The translations under genes and the position numbers were made by a program. DNA of 26,331 bases from a virus. This document shows, piece by piece, positions 14,295-21,438 of the stretch. Under the pieces are notes generated by a model, which was given only the letters and a program-made list of their open reading frames with translations, was not told where the DNA came from and ran no database searches. Positions within the stretch are counted from its first letter, which is position 1. Each line of letters opens with the position of its first letter. The stretch covers positions 1 to 26,331 of the IMG/VR virus record IMGVR_UViG_3300025131_000360. One strand, given 5' to 3'.

Positions 14295-14600
14295 TTATAC
14301 AATTCTAACCCTATATTTTGTGTCTGCTACGTGCGTTATTTTTAGCTTTGCAATACTCAATCCCCGCAACGAATCTGTGTCCGTCGTCGGTAAATAGATT
14401 GCACTTCCATAATTTGTTCCATCAAAGCTAATTTGATAATACAAGTCCCCTGCCCCGTAATTGTCTATATACCCATCTATTCCGTTCCTTAACAATGTTC
14501 CAACGACATCTAAAGTTACCGGAGAATCACCACTAACAAAAGACGTGTCATAAGCACTGAATATTTTTTGTTTGGGTTCATCATAAATGTCTATTGCCAT
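14295..14600 (-). CDS. small beta-rich virion-associated protein, unknown
   Basis: A 101-residue protein of predicted beta strands (SPVTLDVVGTLL, GDLYYQISFDG, SIAKLKITHVADTKYRVRIV) with no signal or membrane segment. It could be a capsid decoration or tail-completion protein; position supports a virion role only. The ATG at 14600 has no good ribosome site (GTGAG at best). It lies about 15 bases past the T-tract of the terminator at 14615-14648. A 16-codon reading frame that starts with TTG in the terminator loop (14641) and has AGGAG 7 bases upstream ends at 14591, just inside this gene. Translation might therefore be coupled to that short frame. Confidence 0.7.
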   Translation of the reverse strand: MAIDIYDEPKQKIFSAYDTSFVSGDSPVTLDVVGTLLRNGIDGYIDNYGAGDLYYQISFDGTNYGSAIYLPTTDTDSLRGLSIAKLKITHVADTKYRVRIV

Positions 14601-14614
14601 TTTTTCTCACTTAT

Positions 14615-14648
14615 AAAATACAAAAAGCCAGCTACAAACAAGCTGGCT
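14615..14648 (-). terminator. rho-independent terminator ending the sugar cassette
   Basis: On the minus strand the perfect 8-bp stem AGCCAGCT / AGCTGGCT (14648-14641 and 14633-14626) has a 7-base loop and is followed directly by TTTTTGTATTTT. It lies 57 bases past the last cassette gene. It would also sit upstream of the tail genes, so they need read-through, antitermination or another promoter. Confidence 0.85.
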
Positions 14649-14704
14649 CTCCTAAAAAGGTTTTAAGTTAGGCTCTTATATATAAATATAGATACGTCCA
14701 TACT

Positions 14705-14713
14705 ATTATAACA
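14705..14713 (-). promoter_or_regulatory. possible extended -10 promoter at the cassette end
   Basis: Minus strand TGTTATAAT (14713-14705) overlaps the stop codon of the last glycosyltransferase. The best -35 is TTGTAT at 16 bases, a poor match. A start near 14698 would put the terminator about 50 bases downstream, an attenuator-like layout. The pattern also occurs by chance in genes, so confidence is low. Confidence 0.3.
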
Positions 14714-15851
14714 GACTTTTAAGAAAATACAAAAGTTTTCGGGTCTCAGTATGAAGACTATAGTATGTTATACACTGTTTACTTAACTTCATCTTCGATT
14801 TATTAGGCTGGCTTTTAGTCTCTAAATGAGATTTTAGGCCGCCTCCTATCCCCAAATCGTTGTCAGATATAAATTCAGTGAAAGCATTCCTCCAACTCTT
14901 GATCGAATTATCGACCAACCAAATACCGCCTTTTGTTTTTCTGTAAGGCTCAACATCACTTGCAAGCAAAGGAACATCAAGACTACTCCACTCGATCCAC
15001 TTCAAATTGCTTTTGCATCTGTTGAATTCACTATCGCATAACGGCGCTAAGGCTAAATCGAGGTCCATATCATATAATTGCTGAGGATATTCCGTCATGT
15101 TCCAGTTAACAGATTTAAAATCAATTTGAGGGTGCTTCTTTAGAAAAGAAGGGCGGTATCCACCATACCTAATAATAAATTTAACATGAATATTGTTATC
15201 TAAGAGCGGGAGAAGTGCCCTATAAGAAATTCTTAAATCATCGTCATGCGCACCCCCGCCCACATAACCAATTCTAATACCGTCGTGGCTAAGTTTCTTC
15301 TTATCCACTTTCCATGTACCTCTATTGATACAGTTAGGTGCAATATGAAGAGGCTTTTCACCGACATGAAGAGGCGTACCCGACGTTAAAACTGGGCGAA
15401 TAGATTTAGCTAAATACTCTGTGCTACATATAACAGCATCCGAACGATACAAATGCTCTGCACTCCATCTATGTTGGTCAGTCCAAGTATAAGGAGAGCT
15501 AGGACTGACCTCCCCTAAACTGTCATCGATCTCAGCGACCGTTTTTACTTTTGGGAACTCTCGTTTAAACTCTTCTATAAGAGCAATAGCCGCCAAGCTA
15601 TGAAATCGCTGAAAAATGATAATATCAAAGAATTTGAACGCACTCCTTAACTTTCTTTGAATTTTATCGCTTATTTCGCCATAACCCACGCACATACTTG
15701 GCCACGATACATGAAGAGGCAAGATATCCTCAAAGTATTCAACATTAACAGTAGCCGAAGCCTTCATCCTGACCATTTGTTCCGCATAATTCTCGATTCG
15801 CCAATAGGCCACACCAAGATTTAGTGTGTTCACATATAATATTTTTATCAT
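14706..15851 (-). CDS. GT4-like glycosyltransferase (GT-B fold)
   Basis: A 381-residue protein. I placed the start at the ATG at 15851 (MIKILYVNTLNLGVAYWR), which has AAAGGA 5 bases upstream and overlaps the methyltransferase stop as ATGA; the open frame extends 11 codons further. The N-terminal domain ends around residue 190. The C-terminal domain has RIGYVGGGAHDDDL (the nucleotide-sugar domain glycine loop) and the segment LKWIEWSSLDVPLLASDVEPY, where the first Glu of a GT4-type E-x7-E-like region would lie. These are typical of retaining glycosyltransferases that use nucleotide sugars. It is the last gene of the cassette, followed by a terminator. Its acceptor is unknown. Confidence 0.8.
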   Translation of the reverse strand: MIKILYVNTLNLGVAYWRIENYAEQMVRMKASATVNVEYFEDILPLHVSWPSMCVGYGEISDKIQRKLRSAFKFFDIIIFQRFHSLAAIALIEEFKREFPKVKTVAEIDDSLGEVSPSSPYTWTDQHRWSAEHLYRSDAVICSTEYLAKSIRPVLTSGTPLHVGEKPLHIAPNCINRGTWKVDKKKLSHDGIRIGYVGGGAHDDDLRISYRALLPLLDNNIHVKFIIRYGGYRPSFLKKHPQIDFKSVNWNMTEYPQQLYDMDLDLALAPLCDSEFNRCKSNLKWIEWSSLDVPLLASDVEPYRKTKGGIWLVDNSIKSWRNAFTEFISDNDLGIGGGLKSHLETKSQPNKSKMKLSKQCITYYSLHTETRKLLYFLKSLL

Positions 15852-16525
15852 TCTTTTTCCTTTACCGCTGTAATACCAACCCATTGGGGCGGAAATATAT
15901 GATTATTCTCTGAGTCAAGGCCTATAGGTTTGATGCCCTCACTAATACAAAAATGATCGATATAAGGTATCTCGACAATAGTTGCCTTGTCCTTCTTGAA
16001 ACAGCTATAGATTAACGTATTAAGTATCTCTAATGTAAAGTTCTGGTGATGGTAATCACCAAGCTTCTCCTCACACATAAAAGAAGATGGATGAGGGACA
16101 GTGATGATATACTTTCCGCCGGGTTTTAACACCCTATACGCTTCCTTAACCGCTGGAAACGGGTCATAAAGGTGTTCAAGGACTTCCCCACACATAACAA
16201 CATCAAAAAAATCAGACTTATACCTAGATAAATCCTCCGCCTCGCCCTGCTCCGCATATATACCTCTCCTCTTTGCTTTCTCTACTAAAGTATCGACTAA
16301 ATCAATACCATTAACGTGACAATCTTTACTTAATAAATGGACACCTAAAGAACCGCCGTTACAACCCACATCTAATACCTTCGATGACTCTGGCACCTGG
16401 TCAACAAAATAACGAATCCTATTATAATGACTCTGGTACGGGTTCCCATACTGCTTTAGAACACCGTCTGACCTATAATTATCTATATGCGAAGCCTGGG
16501 CCTCGTCTTTACTTTTGAACCTCAT
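15848..16525 (-). CDS. SAM-dependent class I methyltransferase
   Basis: A 225-residue protein with the class I methyltransferase motifs: motif I VLDVGCNGGSLG (about residues 44-55), motif II acidic VNGIDLVD, the region FDVVMCGEVLEHL, and the post-motif YRVLKPGGKYIITVPHPSSF. This is the UbiE/type 11 layout common in genes for O-antigen or glycan methylation. The start overlaps the epimerase stop (ATGA), with no separate ribosome site needed. Lying among glycosyltransferases, it probably methylates a sugar in the glycan the cassette makes, for instance as a chain-end modification (inference). The target atom cannot be read from the sequence. Confidence 0.88.
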   Translation of the reverse strand: MRFKSKDEAQASHIDNYRSDGVLKQYGNPYQSHYNRIRYFVDQVPESSKVLDVGCNGGSLGVHLLSKDCHVNGIDLVDTLVEKAKRRGIYAEQGEAEDLSRYKSDFFDVVMCGEVLEHLYDPFPAVKEAYRVLKPGGKYIITVPHPSSFMCEEKLGDYHHQNFTLEILNTLIYSCFKKDKATIVEIPYIDHFCISEGIKPIGLDSENNHIFPPQWVGITAVKEKE

Positions 16526-17433
16526 GTCTCATCCCCTCTTAACTTATCTAAAACATCCTCTATCTTTGTCTGGCAAAATACATTTTCACCACTACTATTC
16601 AAATCTTGCTCTTTAAAATCTCTGGGGTCCTCGTCTATAACTTCGTACTCATTTCCAAACAACTTTAGTAAATACTCAAGGCTATACTCATGCTTTCCTA
16701 ATGCATTTACAATGGAGGCATAACCCCTATCGGCCGTCGATATAAGTATATCTATCAAGTCCTCAACATAAGTAAACCTTCTTCTTATATTAGCGGGATT
16801 TCCATTAACCATTATTTTTTTACCAGATATCAATTTACTTATAAACATATCTGGCCTTCCAAGCTCCCCATAAACTGTAAAGGGCCTTACTATACTAATA
16901 TGGGCACCTCTTAGCCAAGAGAGATACTCTGGGAACCTATCTTGTTCTTCGTGAAAGTCTAAAATACTTTGTTCGGCCATTTTTTTGGATAATGAATAAG
17001 GGGTTTCAACATCTCCTAGAACAGAGGAAGAGCTAACATATATATAACTCATGTAATTTTCATGATTATCTGCACGTATATTCCTAAGATGCTTCTTTAA
17101 CTCATTTACGTTGTTTTTAATATAATCAAGAGGATCTCTATTACCCCTAATCCCCGCATATGAACCTAAATGAAAAACATAATTATAACTATTATGACTA
17201 TAACCACCACGCCATACGCCTCTTTCAAAACCGCCTAGCCATTCCAAGGGTAACGACTCCGGTAATCCCTCCTTTCTCTTCCTTATAACTTCTTCAGAAG
17301 GGTTTCCCGTAGGCTCACCAATATCATAGATATCAAGGTCCGTAACACCCATCTTCAACAACCTTTTGCATAACCATGAACCAATGAACCCGTGCCCCCC
17401 TATGACAAGGACCTTAGAATCTTTATTTATCAT
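16522..17433 (-). CDS. NAD-dependent sugar epimerase/dehydratase (extended SDR)
   Basis: A 303-residue protein. The N-terminal NAD-binding loop is GGHGFIGSW (about residues 12-20). The catalytic YSLSK (Tyr-x-x-x-Lys) follows a Ser-rich strand YIYVSSSSVLGD. The later segments SIVRPFTVYGELGRPDMFI and RRFTYVEDLIDIL match the substrate-binding part of NAD-dependent nucleotide-sugar epimerases and dehydratases. These enzymes convert one nucleotide sugar to another, supplying substrates for the neighbouring transferases. The exact reaction cannot be told. It overlaps both neighbours by 4 bases. Confidence 0.88.
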   Translation of the reverse strand: MINKDSKVLVIGGHGFIGSWLCKRLLKMGVTDLDIYDIGEPTGNPSEEVIRKRKEGLPESLPLEWLGGFERGVWRGGYSHNSYNYVFHLGSYAGIRGNRDPLDYIKNNVNELKKHLRNIRADNHENYMSYIYVSSSSVLGDVETPYSLSKKMAEQSILDFHEEQDRFPEYLSWLRGAHISIVRPFTVYGELGRPDMFISKLISGKKIMVNGNPANIRRRFTYVEDLIDILISTADRGYASIVNALGKHEYSLEYLLKLFGNEYEVIDEDPRDFKEQDLNSSGENVFCQTKIEDVLDKLRGDET

Positions 17434-18158
17434 AAAGCTACCTTAATTCCATAGTCTTCATACTTTTTCTGCTTAAGTTTCTTTGCTTCCTCCTTATTTC
17501 GGTTAGTGTTACCCTCTATTTTCTCCATTAACGGGTCTTGGCAGCCTCCAAACAAGTACCCTTTTTTATGGGCATCTAAAAGAAAAAATTCGTACAAGTC
17601 TGTCTCGATTGAGTCTTCATGATACTTAATTTCATTTGCAACCGACTTTCGATAAGCAATAGTTGGATGAGAGATAGGGCACTTAGAATTAAAATCCCAT
17701 TCGAACGCACCCATATAATCACGCTCCCAAGGCTTATCAGCATCCTTCAAGTCTAGTCCTGAATAAAAAATACTTTTATCTGGGTTCTTTTCAAAGAACT
17801 CACTTATAGCACTACTTCGCTTTGAATCATATATATCTGCATCACAGACCGCTATGATTTCCCCTGTAGCCATGAGGTTCCCGATATTTCGACAATATGC
17901 GGCACCTTTACGGGCAAAGTTATCTATAATGCATCTCTGTGACCTTGTCTTTCCATCTTTATTATAGGTTGTAAATCCGTTGCTCTTAGATAACGCTTCC
18001 TCGTGATGTTTTAAAATATCTCTTGTGAAATCTGTTGACGCATCGTTAATAACTATTATTTCATAAGGCGATATCTCTTGAGAGAGAATTGATTTTAAGC
18101 ACTGGTTTATTGTGTTTTGACTATTAAAAACTGGCAATACATAACTTATCTTCATCAT
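17430..18158 (-). CDS. GT2-family glycosyltransferase (GT-A fold)
   Basis: A 242-residue protein. The opening ISYVLPVFNSQNTINQCLKS and the segment EIIVINDASTDFTRDIL are the standard GT2 N-terminus. VCDADIYD carries the DxD motif that binds a metal and nucleotide sugar, and ARKGAAYCRNIGN precedes it as usual. No membrane helix is seen, so it is soluble. It starts with two consecutive ATG codons overlapping the stop of the upstream two-domain transferase. The likely role is one sugar-addition step in the glycan encoded by the cassette. Confidence 0.88.
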   Translation of the reverse strand: MMKISYVLPVFNSQNTINQCLKSILSQEISPYEIIVINDASTDFTRDILKHHEEALSKSNGFTTYNKDGKTRSQRCIIDNFARKGAAYCRNIGNLMATGEIIAVCDADIYDSKRSSAISEFFEKNPDKSIFYSGLDLKDADKPWERDYMGAFEWDFNSKCPISHPTIAYRKSVANEIKYHEDSIETDLYEFFLLDAHKKGYLFGGCQDPLMEKIEGNTNRNKEEAKKLKQKKYEDYGIKVAL

Positions 18159-19801
18159 TTAATTAGACCCTCTATTTTTTCCTTAAAGACATCGACAGAC
18201 ATTAATTCTGAATAATACTCATGTGCCTTCTCACTCAAGTCACTATGTTCTTTAGCTTTACACTCGCATATCTTTGTAATGAGTTCTGATTTATTGTCCT
18301 CCCATTTCTCCACATCTTCAAAACTTAACTTATCAGCGAACTTCATTTCTTCGTCTGGGCAACTAACTAACGCCTGACGACCACATAACATGAACTGAAT
18401 AGGTAGCTGAGGGAAACCATCATGAACCGTTGCTCTGACAACCATACTACATTCATTTATGAATTTAACCATCTTGTCTTCTGGTATTCGTCCACAGAAC
18501 TCTATGTTATCTTTTTCATCGTACATCTTATCGATACCAAAGAATTTAAAATTAATGTGAGGTAAAGCTTTTGCAACCTCCATGATTAAGGGTATATTAC
18601 TTAAACCACCAGCGCCGTCTAACTTATGGGCCTTATTTGAATCAGAAATATAAACCCCGACGGTGAATGTCTTTGGTAAAGCACTCCCTATATATTTCTC
18701 TATTTGATAGATAGGGGTAAACACGAGCTCGGTATCAAGCCCGCATTCCTTCATCTCTGCTTTACATCGAGAACTATTGGTTAATAGTATCGCGTCTTGG
18801 ACATCGAACATCTTCTTCATATGCTTTAATAGCGAAATAGAGTGGTTGTTATACATCGTGAAAACGTCAGAGCCAATGAAATGATATATAGGTCTACCCA
18901 CAATACTTGTCATATGATTGGACAAAGCATCTATAGATTCATTATAACACCCAACCATATACGTGTGCTTCCATCCTGGAAAATTATAGTTTGAAGGGAA
19001 CATCATTCTACTACTACCATTTCCCATCCCAACGTAGTCCGTACCAAGCATTTTTGCCCTCTGTATTGCCTGTAAAGGCGCTCCCCAAGTCGAGGTAACC
19101 ATGTTCTTATCCTCTATCCCATAATACTTTCTAAATTCAGCACACTTTATTGATAACGTTAACCCCTGTGATCCTGAAATACTTTCCTCTGTCGGGCTCT
19201 TTGTCGAACAAACAAAATATTTATCACCAAGGTAACTACCCTTATATCCCTTTTTTGCTAACTTATAAAACAAGCCCCAATCTTGAAAATATTTACGGTT
19301 ATCAAATCCGCCTACAGATTCAAAAGCCTTCCTCTTAATAGGGCTCATTGTTGGGATATAGTTCATCGTCTCTAATAGAAAAGGGTCAAATTCCTGACTA
19401 ATAAATGCCGGCTTATCTATTTCAAACCTATAATTCCCATAACAGAAATCTATTGATGAATCTAATTCGAACCTAGTATTAAATTCATGCAATATACCAG
19501 GCATCAACTTACAATCTGCATCTATAAAGAATAATATGGACTCGTTGCTCTCGTCTGAATCTCTTGAAATAGATGCGCCTAGATTCCTTGCCGCCGATGC
19601 ACCCGAATTCTCCTTTATTAGCTCAAGAGTAAATGAATACTCATTAGTAAAGGACATAAGTAACTCTTCTGCTTTTTTATCGTGCCCGTCTATGACAACG
19701 GTGACATCATAGTCTTTATGGTCTTGGTCTGCTATCGAAAGTAATAGCGCTTCAATCGTATCGTAATTTTTATAAAAAGGGATAACTATATTAAACTTCA
19801 T
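18155..19801 (-). CDS. two-domain glycosyltransferase, GT2 plus GT-B-like
   Basis: A 548-residue protein. Residues 1-215 are a GT2 domain: FNIVIPFYKNYDTIEALLLS opening, then GASAARNLGAS, a DxD in FFIDADCKL (about 114-122), and GGFDNRKYFQDWGLFYKLAK, the acceptor-side segment. Residues about 270-548 are a second, GT-B-like domain: KTFTVGVYISD, then FKFFGIDKMYDEKDNIEFCGRI, and VRATVHDGFPQLPIQFMLCG, a GT4-like donor-site pattern. A natural fusion of two transferases suggests it adds two sugars in sequence, or that the C-terminal part has a targeting role. It overlaps both neighbours by 4 bases. The exact linkage is unknown. Confidence 0.85.
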   Translation of the reverse strand: MKFNIVIPFYKNYDTIEALLLSIADQDHKDYDVTVVIDGHDKKAEELLMSFTNEYSFTLELIKENSGASAARNLGASISRDSDESNESILFFIDADCKLMPGILHEFNTRFELDSSIDFCYGNYRFEIDKPAFISQEFDPFLLETMNYIPTMSPIKRKAFESVGGFDNRKYFQDWGLFYKLAKKGYKGSYLGDKYFVCSTKSPTEESISGSQGLTLSIKCAEFRKYYGIEDKNMVTSTWGAPLQAIQRAKMLGTDYVGMGNGSSRMMFPSNYNFPGWKHTYMVGCYNESIDALSNHMTSIVGRPIYHFIGSDVFTMYNNHSISLLKHMKKMFDVQDAILLTNSSRCKAEMKECGLDTELVFTPIYQIEKYIGSALPKTFTVGVYISDSNKAHKLDGAGGLSNIPLIMEVAKALPHINFKFFGIDKMYDEKDNIEFCGRIPEDKMVKFINECSMVVRATVHDGFPQLPIQFMLCGRQALVSCPDEEMKFADKLSFEDVEKWEDNKSELITKICECKAKEHSDLSEKAHEYYSELMSVDVFKEKIEGLIK

Positions 19802-20160
19802 TTTGCCCCTTTGAATTGCTCATAGACCTGAATCAATTTCTCCATCCCAAATCCAGCAATCTTTTTTGACTTGGCCGCCCTACTAAACACATCCATAACG
19901 AGCTTGTAATCGTCATTATCTAACTCTAAATACTCCTTAGCCTCAGAACTCTTCTTTATAAGGCCAACATAATTAACCATATCTTCAATATCATCCCATT
20001 CAACAACATTTTTGATCTGCCTTAATATATTTAAGGTTTGATTATCGTTGCTTTCTAGCAACTCTTCTAATGTGATATCGGGGTCTTTCTGAAGGTTCCA
20101 CTGTTTAGTTAATTCATCTCTCTCTTCTTTGGTTATCCTAACTATTTTTGTCTTTTTCAT
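19798..20160 (-). CDS. small acidic protein at the head of the glycan cassette
   Basis: A 120-residue, charged, mainly helical protein with no membrane segment or recognised motif. A basic start (MKKTKIVRITKEERD) is followed by acidic segments (ITLEELLESNDNQ, VVEWDDIEDMV, LELDNDDYK) and a basic end. GAGG lies 6 bases before the ATG at 20160. It is the first gene after the double-hairpin leader, and its stop overlaps the start of the two-domain transferase as ATGA, so it is translated together with the sugar enzymes. It could be a regulator, a chaperone or an acceptor-side factor, but nothing in the sequence decides. No relation to known glycan genes is visible. Confidence 0.7.
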   Translation of the reverse strand: MKKTKIVRITKEERDELTKQWNLQKDPDITLEELLESNDNQTLNILRQIKNVVEWDDIEDMVNYVGLIKKSSEAKEYLELDNDDYKLVMDVFSRAAKSKKIAGFGMEKLIQVYEQFKGAK

Positions 20161-20193
20161 ATACCGCCTCTTTTTTTCTCAAGCCTATTCCAA

Positions 20194-20236
20194 TTGAGGT
20201 AAGGACACGTAGGGGAAAGTAAGCGCCTTACCTCAA
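20194..20236 (-). ncRNA. leader hairpin 2, 11-bp stem
   Basis: A perfect 11-bp stem (20194-20204 with 20226-20236) has a 21-base loop and no T-tract. Part of the same sequence can also form a tighter GTAAG/CTTAC hairpin (20219-20223 with 20227-20231), so two exclusive folds exist. It lies about 25 bases before the ribosome site of the first cassette gene. Confidence 0.6.
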
Positions 20237-20240
20237 GAGT

Positions 20241-20288
20241 ACCAGGGAAACTAATCAGACCCGGCTAGACCTTTTTAGTTTCCCTGGT
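20241..20288 (-). ncRNA. leader hairpin 1, 14-bp stem
   Basis: A perfect 14-bp stem (ACCAGGGAAACTAA at the promoter side, 20288-20275, with 20254-20241) has a 20-base loop and no T-tract on either strand. The predicted transcript start from the promoter at 20296-20324 falls at or one base from its first base. Confidence 0.7.
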
Positions 20289-20295
20289 GACAATC

Positions 20296-20324
20296 AATAT
20301 AGCATTTTTGGCGATATTTAACAA
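20296..20324 (-). promoter_or_regulatory. candidate promoter of the glycan cassette
   Basis: On the minus strand TTGTTA (20324-20319), a 17-base spacer and TATATT (20301-20296), with TGC directly before the -10 (extended form). It lies 14 bases past the capsid stop. The expected start at 20289-20288 coincides with the first base of hairpin 1. Confidence 0.5.
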
Positions 20325-20337
20325 CCAAAAAAGCTAT

Positions 20338-21420
20338 TTATGTCCCTGTCGTCCAGATCCAGATACCAGCAGATTTGTTAAGCACTTTTGCTACTGCCGT
20401 AATACTGAAAGCGGCTTGTTTCTTCTTATTGGTCGGGTCACTAACCGTTGTAGGCCCAGACTGTTTAAGGAAGAACTGGAATCCCTTGGCTCCGCCCTCA
20501 CCTGAAACCTCTGAACATCCGTAAGCCTCATCACCGAACAGTAAGCTACCATACACGTTACCTGAAGAGGTAGACAATGTATCACCACTAATTGGGAATT
20601 TCAATCCCAATGTAGAAGTCTGAATACTTGCACCTGCAACGATATCACGTCGTATCGGGCTAGTTTTCATTGCTTCGCTAGATGTGGGCGATGTCCATCC
20701 CTTGAACCCGGCGGATGTAGTTACTTGGTATGCAACATCAGGGTGACATATCAAGCGGAAATTACCGTCTGATAATGGCGGTACGTCGTTACCTGCTAAT
20801 ACTCTAACGCCATGCTGGATAGTTTTCACAGTCATTCCACTTGCGGCAAGAGAAGTTACAAGCGCAGACTGACCTACACGAGTCTTGTTGTGATACATTG
20901 GAAAGCCGTCGCTTCTGTGTGTCCAGAACCTAACAGTTATACCAGAGTGATTCAACGTTCCGCCATCTATGTTCATATTATCAAACATGTTAGCGGAATA
21001 AACGGCCTTATCTGCAATGGCAACCCCGATATCGTTTCTGCAAAGCTTGTCTAATGTTTTAGCGGCTGCAAATTTAATCTTCTCTGCGGCTCTGTCTAAC
21101 GCTCGGCCACGTGCAGTCAACACAGTATATCGTGATAGCTGTATATACCCGTCCCTCTCATGGAGGGTGGCTGTGACGCTCTGGGCGCTCAAAAATAGCT
21201 GCTGCGCTGTAAATTCGTCTGTATCGTCTTTATATAAAGCATCAACTTTTTTATAGCGGTCAAAATTGATTGTCTTTCCACCAGCAACTGGGATTGGTTC
21301 TTTTACGGGCGCGGCCTCATAGAAAACTGTAGATGCCTCAAAGTCTTGTAGAATCTTCTTGCTATAAAATGTCCCCACCACAGCGGTTATCGCTGCATGA
21401 TCTGATTGTTGGTCCGCCAT
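20338..21420 (-). CDS. major capsid protein, N4-gp56-like
   Basis: A 360-residue protein. The N-terminal motif TFYSKKILQDFEASTVFYEA, followed by PIPVAGGKTINFDRYKKVDAL and later the segment LDKLCRNDIG, is the pattern of the N4-gp56 family of HK97-fold major capsid proteins. Helical segments AAEKIKFAAAKTLDKL would form the spine helix. The C-terminal half has the peripheral beta-rich region (FRLICHPDVAYQVTTS, GASIQTSTLGLKFPI). AAGGAG precedes the ATG. The gene follows the scaffold-like gene directly, with no protease gene between, as in other phages with this capsid type. It would form the shell, and is followed by the glycan cassette rather than by the adaptor. Confidence 0.88.
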   Translation of the reverse strand: MADQQSDHAAITAVVGTFYSKKILQDFEASTVFYEAAPVKEPIPVAGGKTINFDRYKKVDALYKDDTDEFTAQQLFLSAQSVTATLHERDGYIQLSRYTVLTARGRALDRAAEKIKFAAAKTLDKLCRNDIGVAIADKAVYSANMFDNMNIDGGTLNHSGITVRFWTHRSDGFPMYHNKTRVGQSALVTSLAASGMTVKTIQHGVRVLAGNDVPPLSDGNFRLICHPDVAYQVTTSAGFKGWTSPTSSEAMKTSPIRRDIVAGASIQTSTLGLKFPISGDTLSTSSGNVYGSLLFGDEAYGCSEVSGEGGAKGFQFFLKQSGPTTVSDPTNKKKQAAFSITAVAKVLNKSAGIWIWTTGT

Positions 21421-21438
21421 TTTTTTTTACTCCTTAGT

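Larger units (their letters stand above)
14615..20324 (-). other. moron-like six-gene glycan cassette between capsid and tail genes
   Basis: The unit runs from a promoter-like sequence (20324-20296) to a rho-independent terminator (14648-14615). It interrupts the usual capsid-to-adaptor order. All five gene junctions (19798-19801, 18155-18158, 17430-17433, 16522-16525, 15848-15851) are 4-base ATGA overlaps. Five of six products are sugar-modifying enzymes. Own start and stop signals inside a late operon are the definition of a phage moron. The boundaries are inferred from these signals, not from attachment repeats, which I did not find. Confidence 0.7.

Noticed and set aside
18941-18949. TGTTATAAT extended -10 match
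   Set aside because: It is inside a glycosyltransferase gene with no -35. It and the match near 22438 show that this pattern occurs by chance here.
20194-20288. Two hairpins as a capsid terminator
   Set aside because: Neither stem is followed by a T-tract on the minus strand; rho-independent termination is unlikely, though RNA processing is possible.
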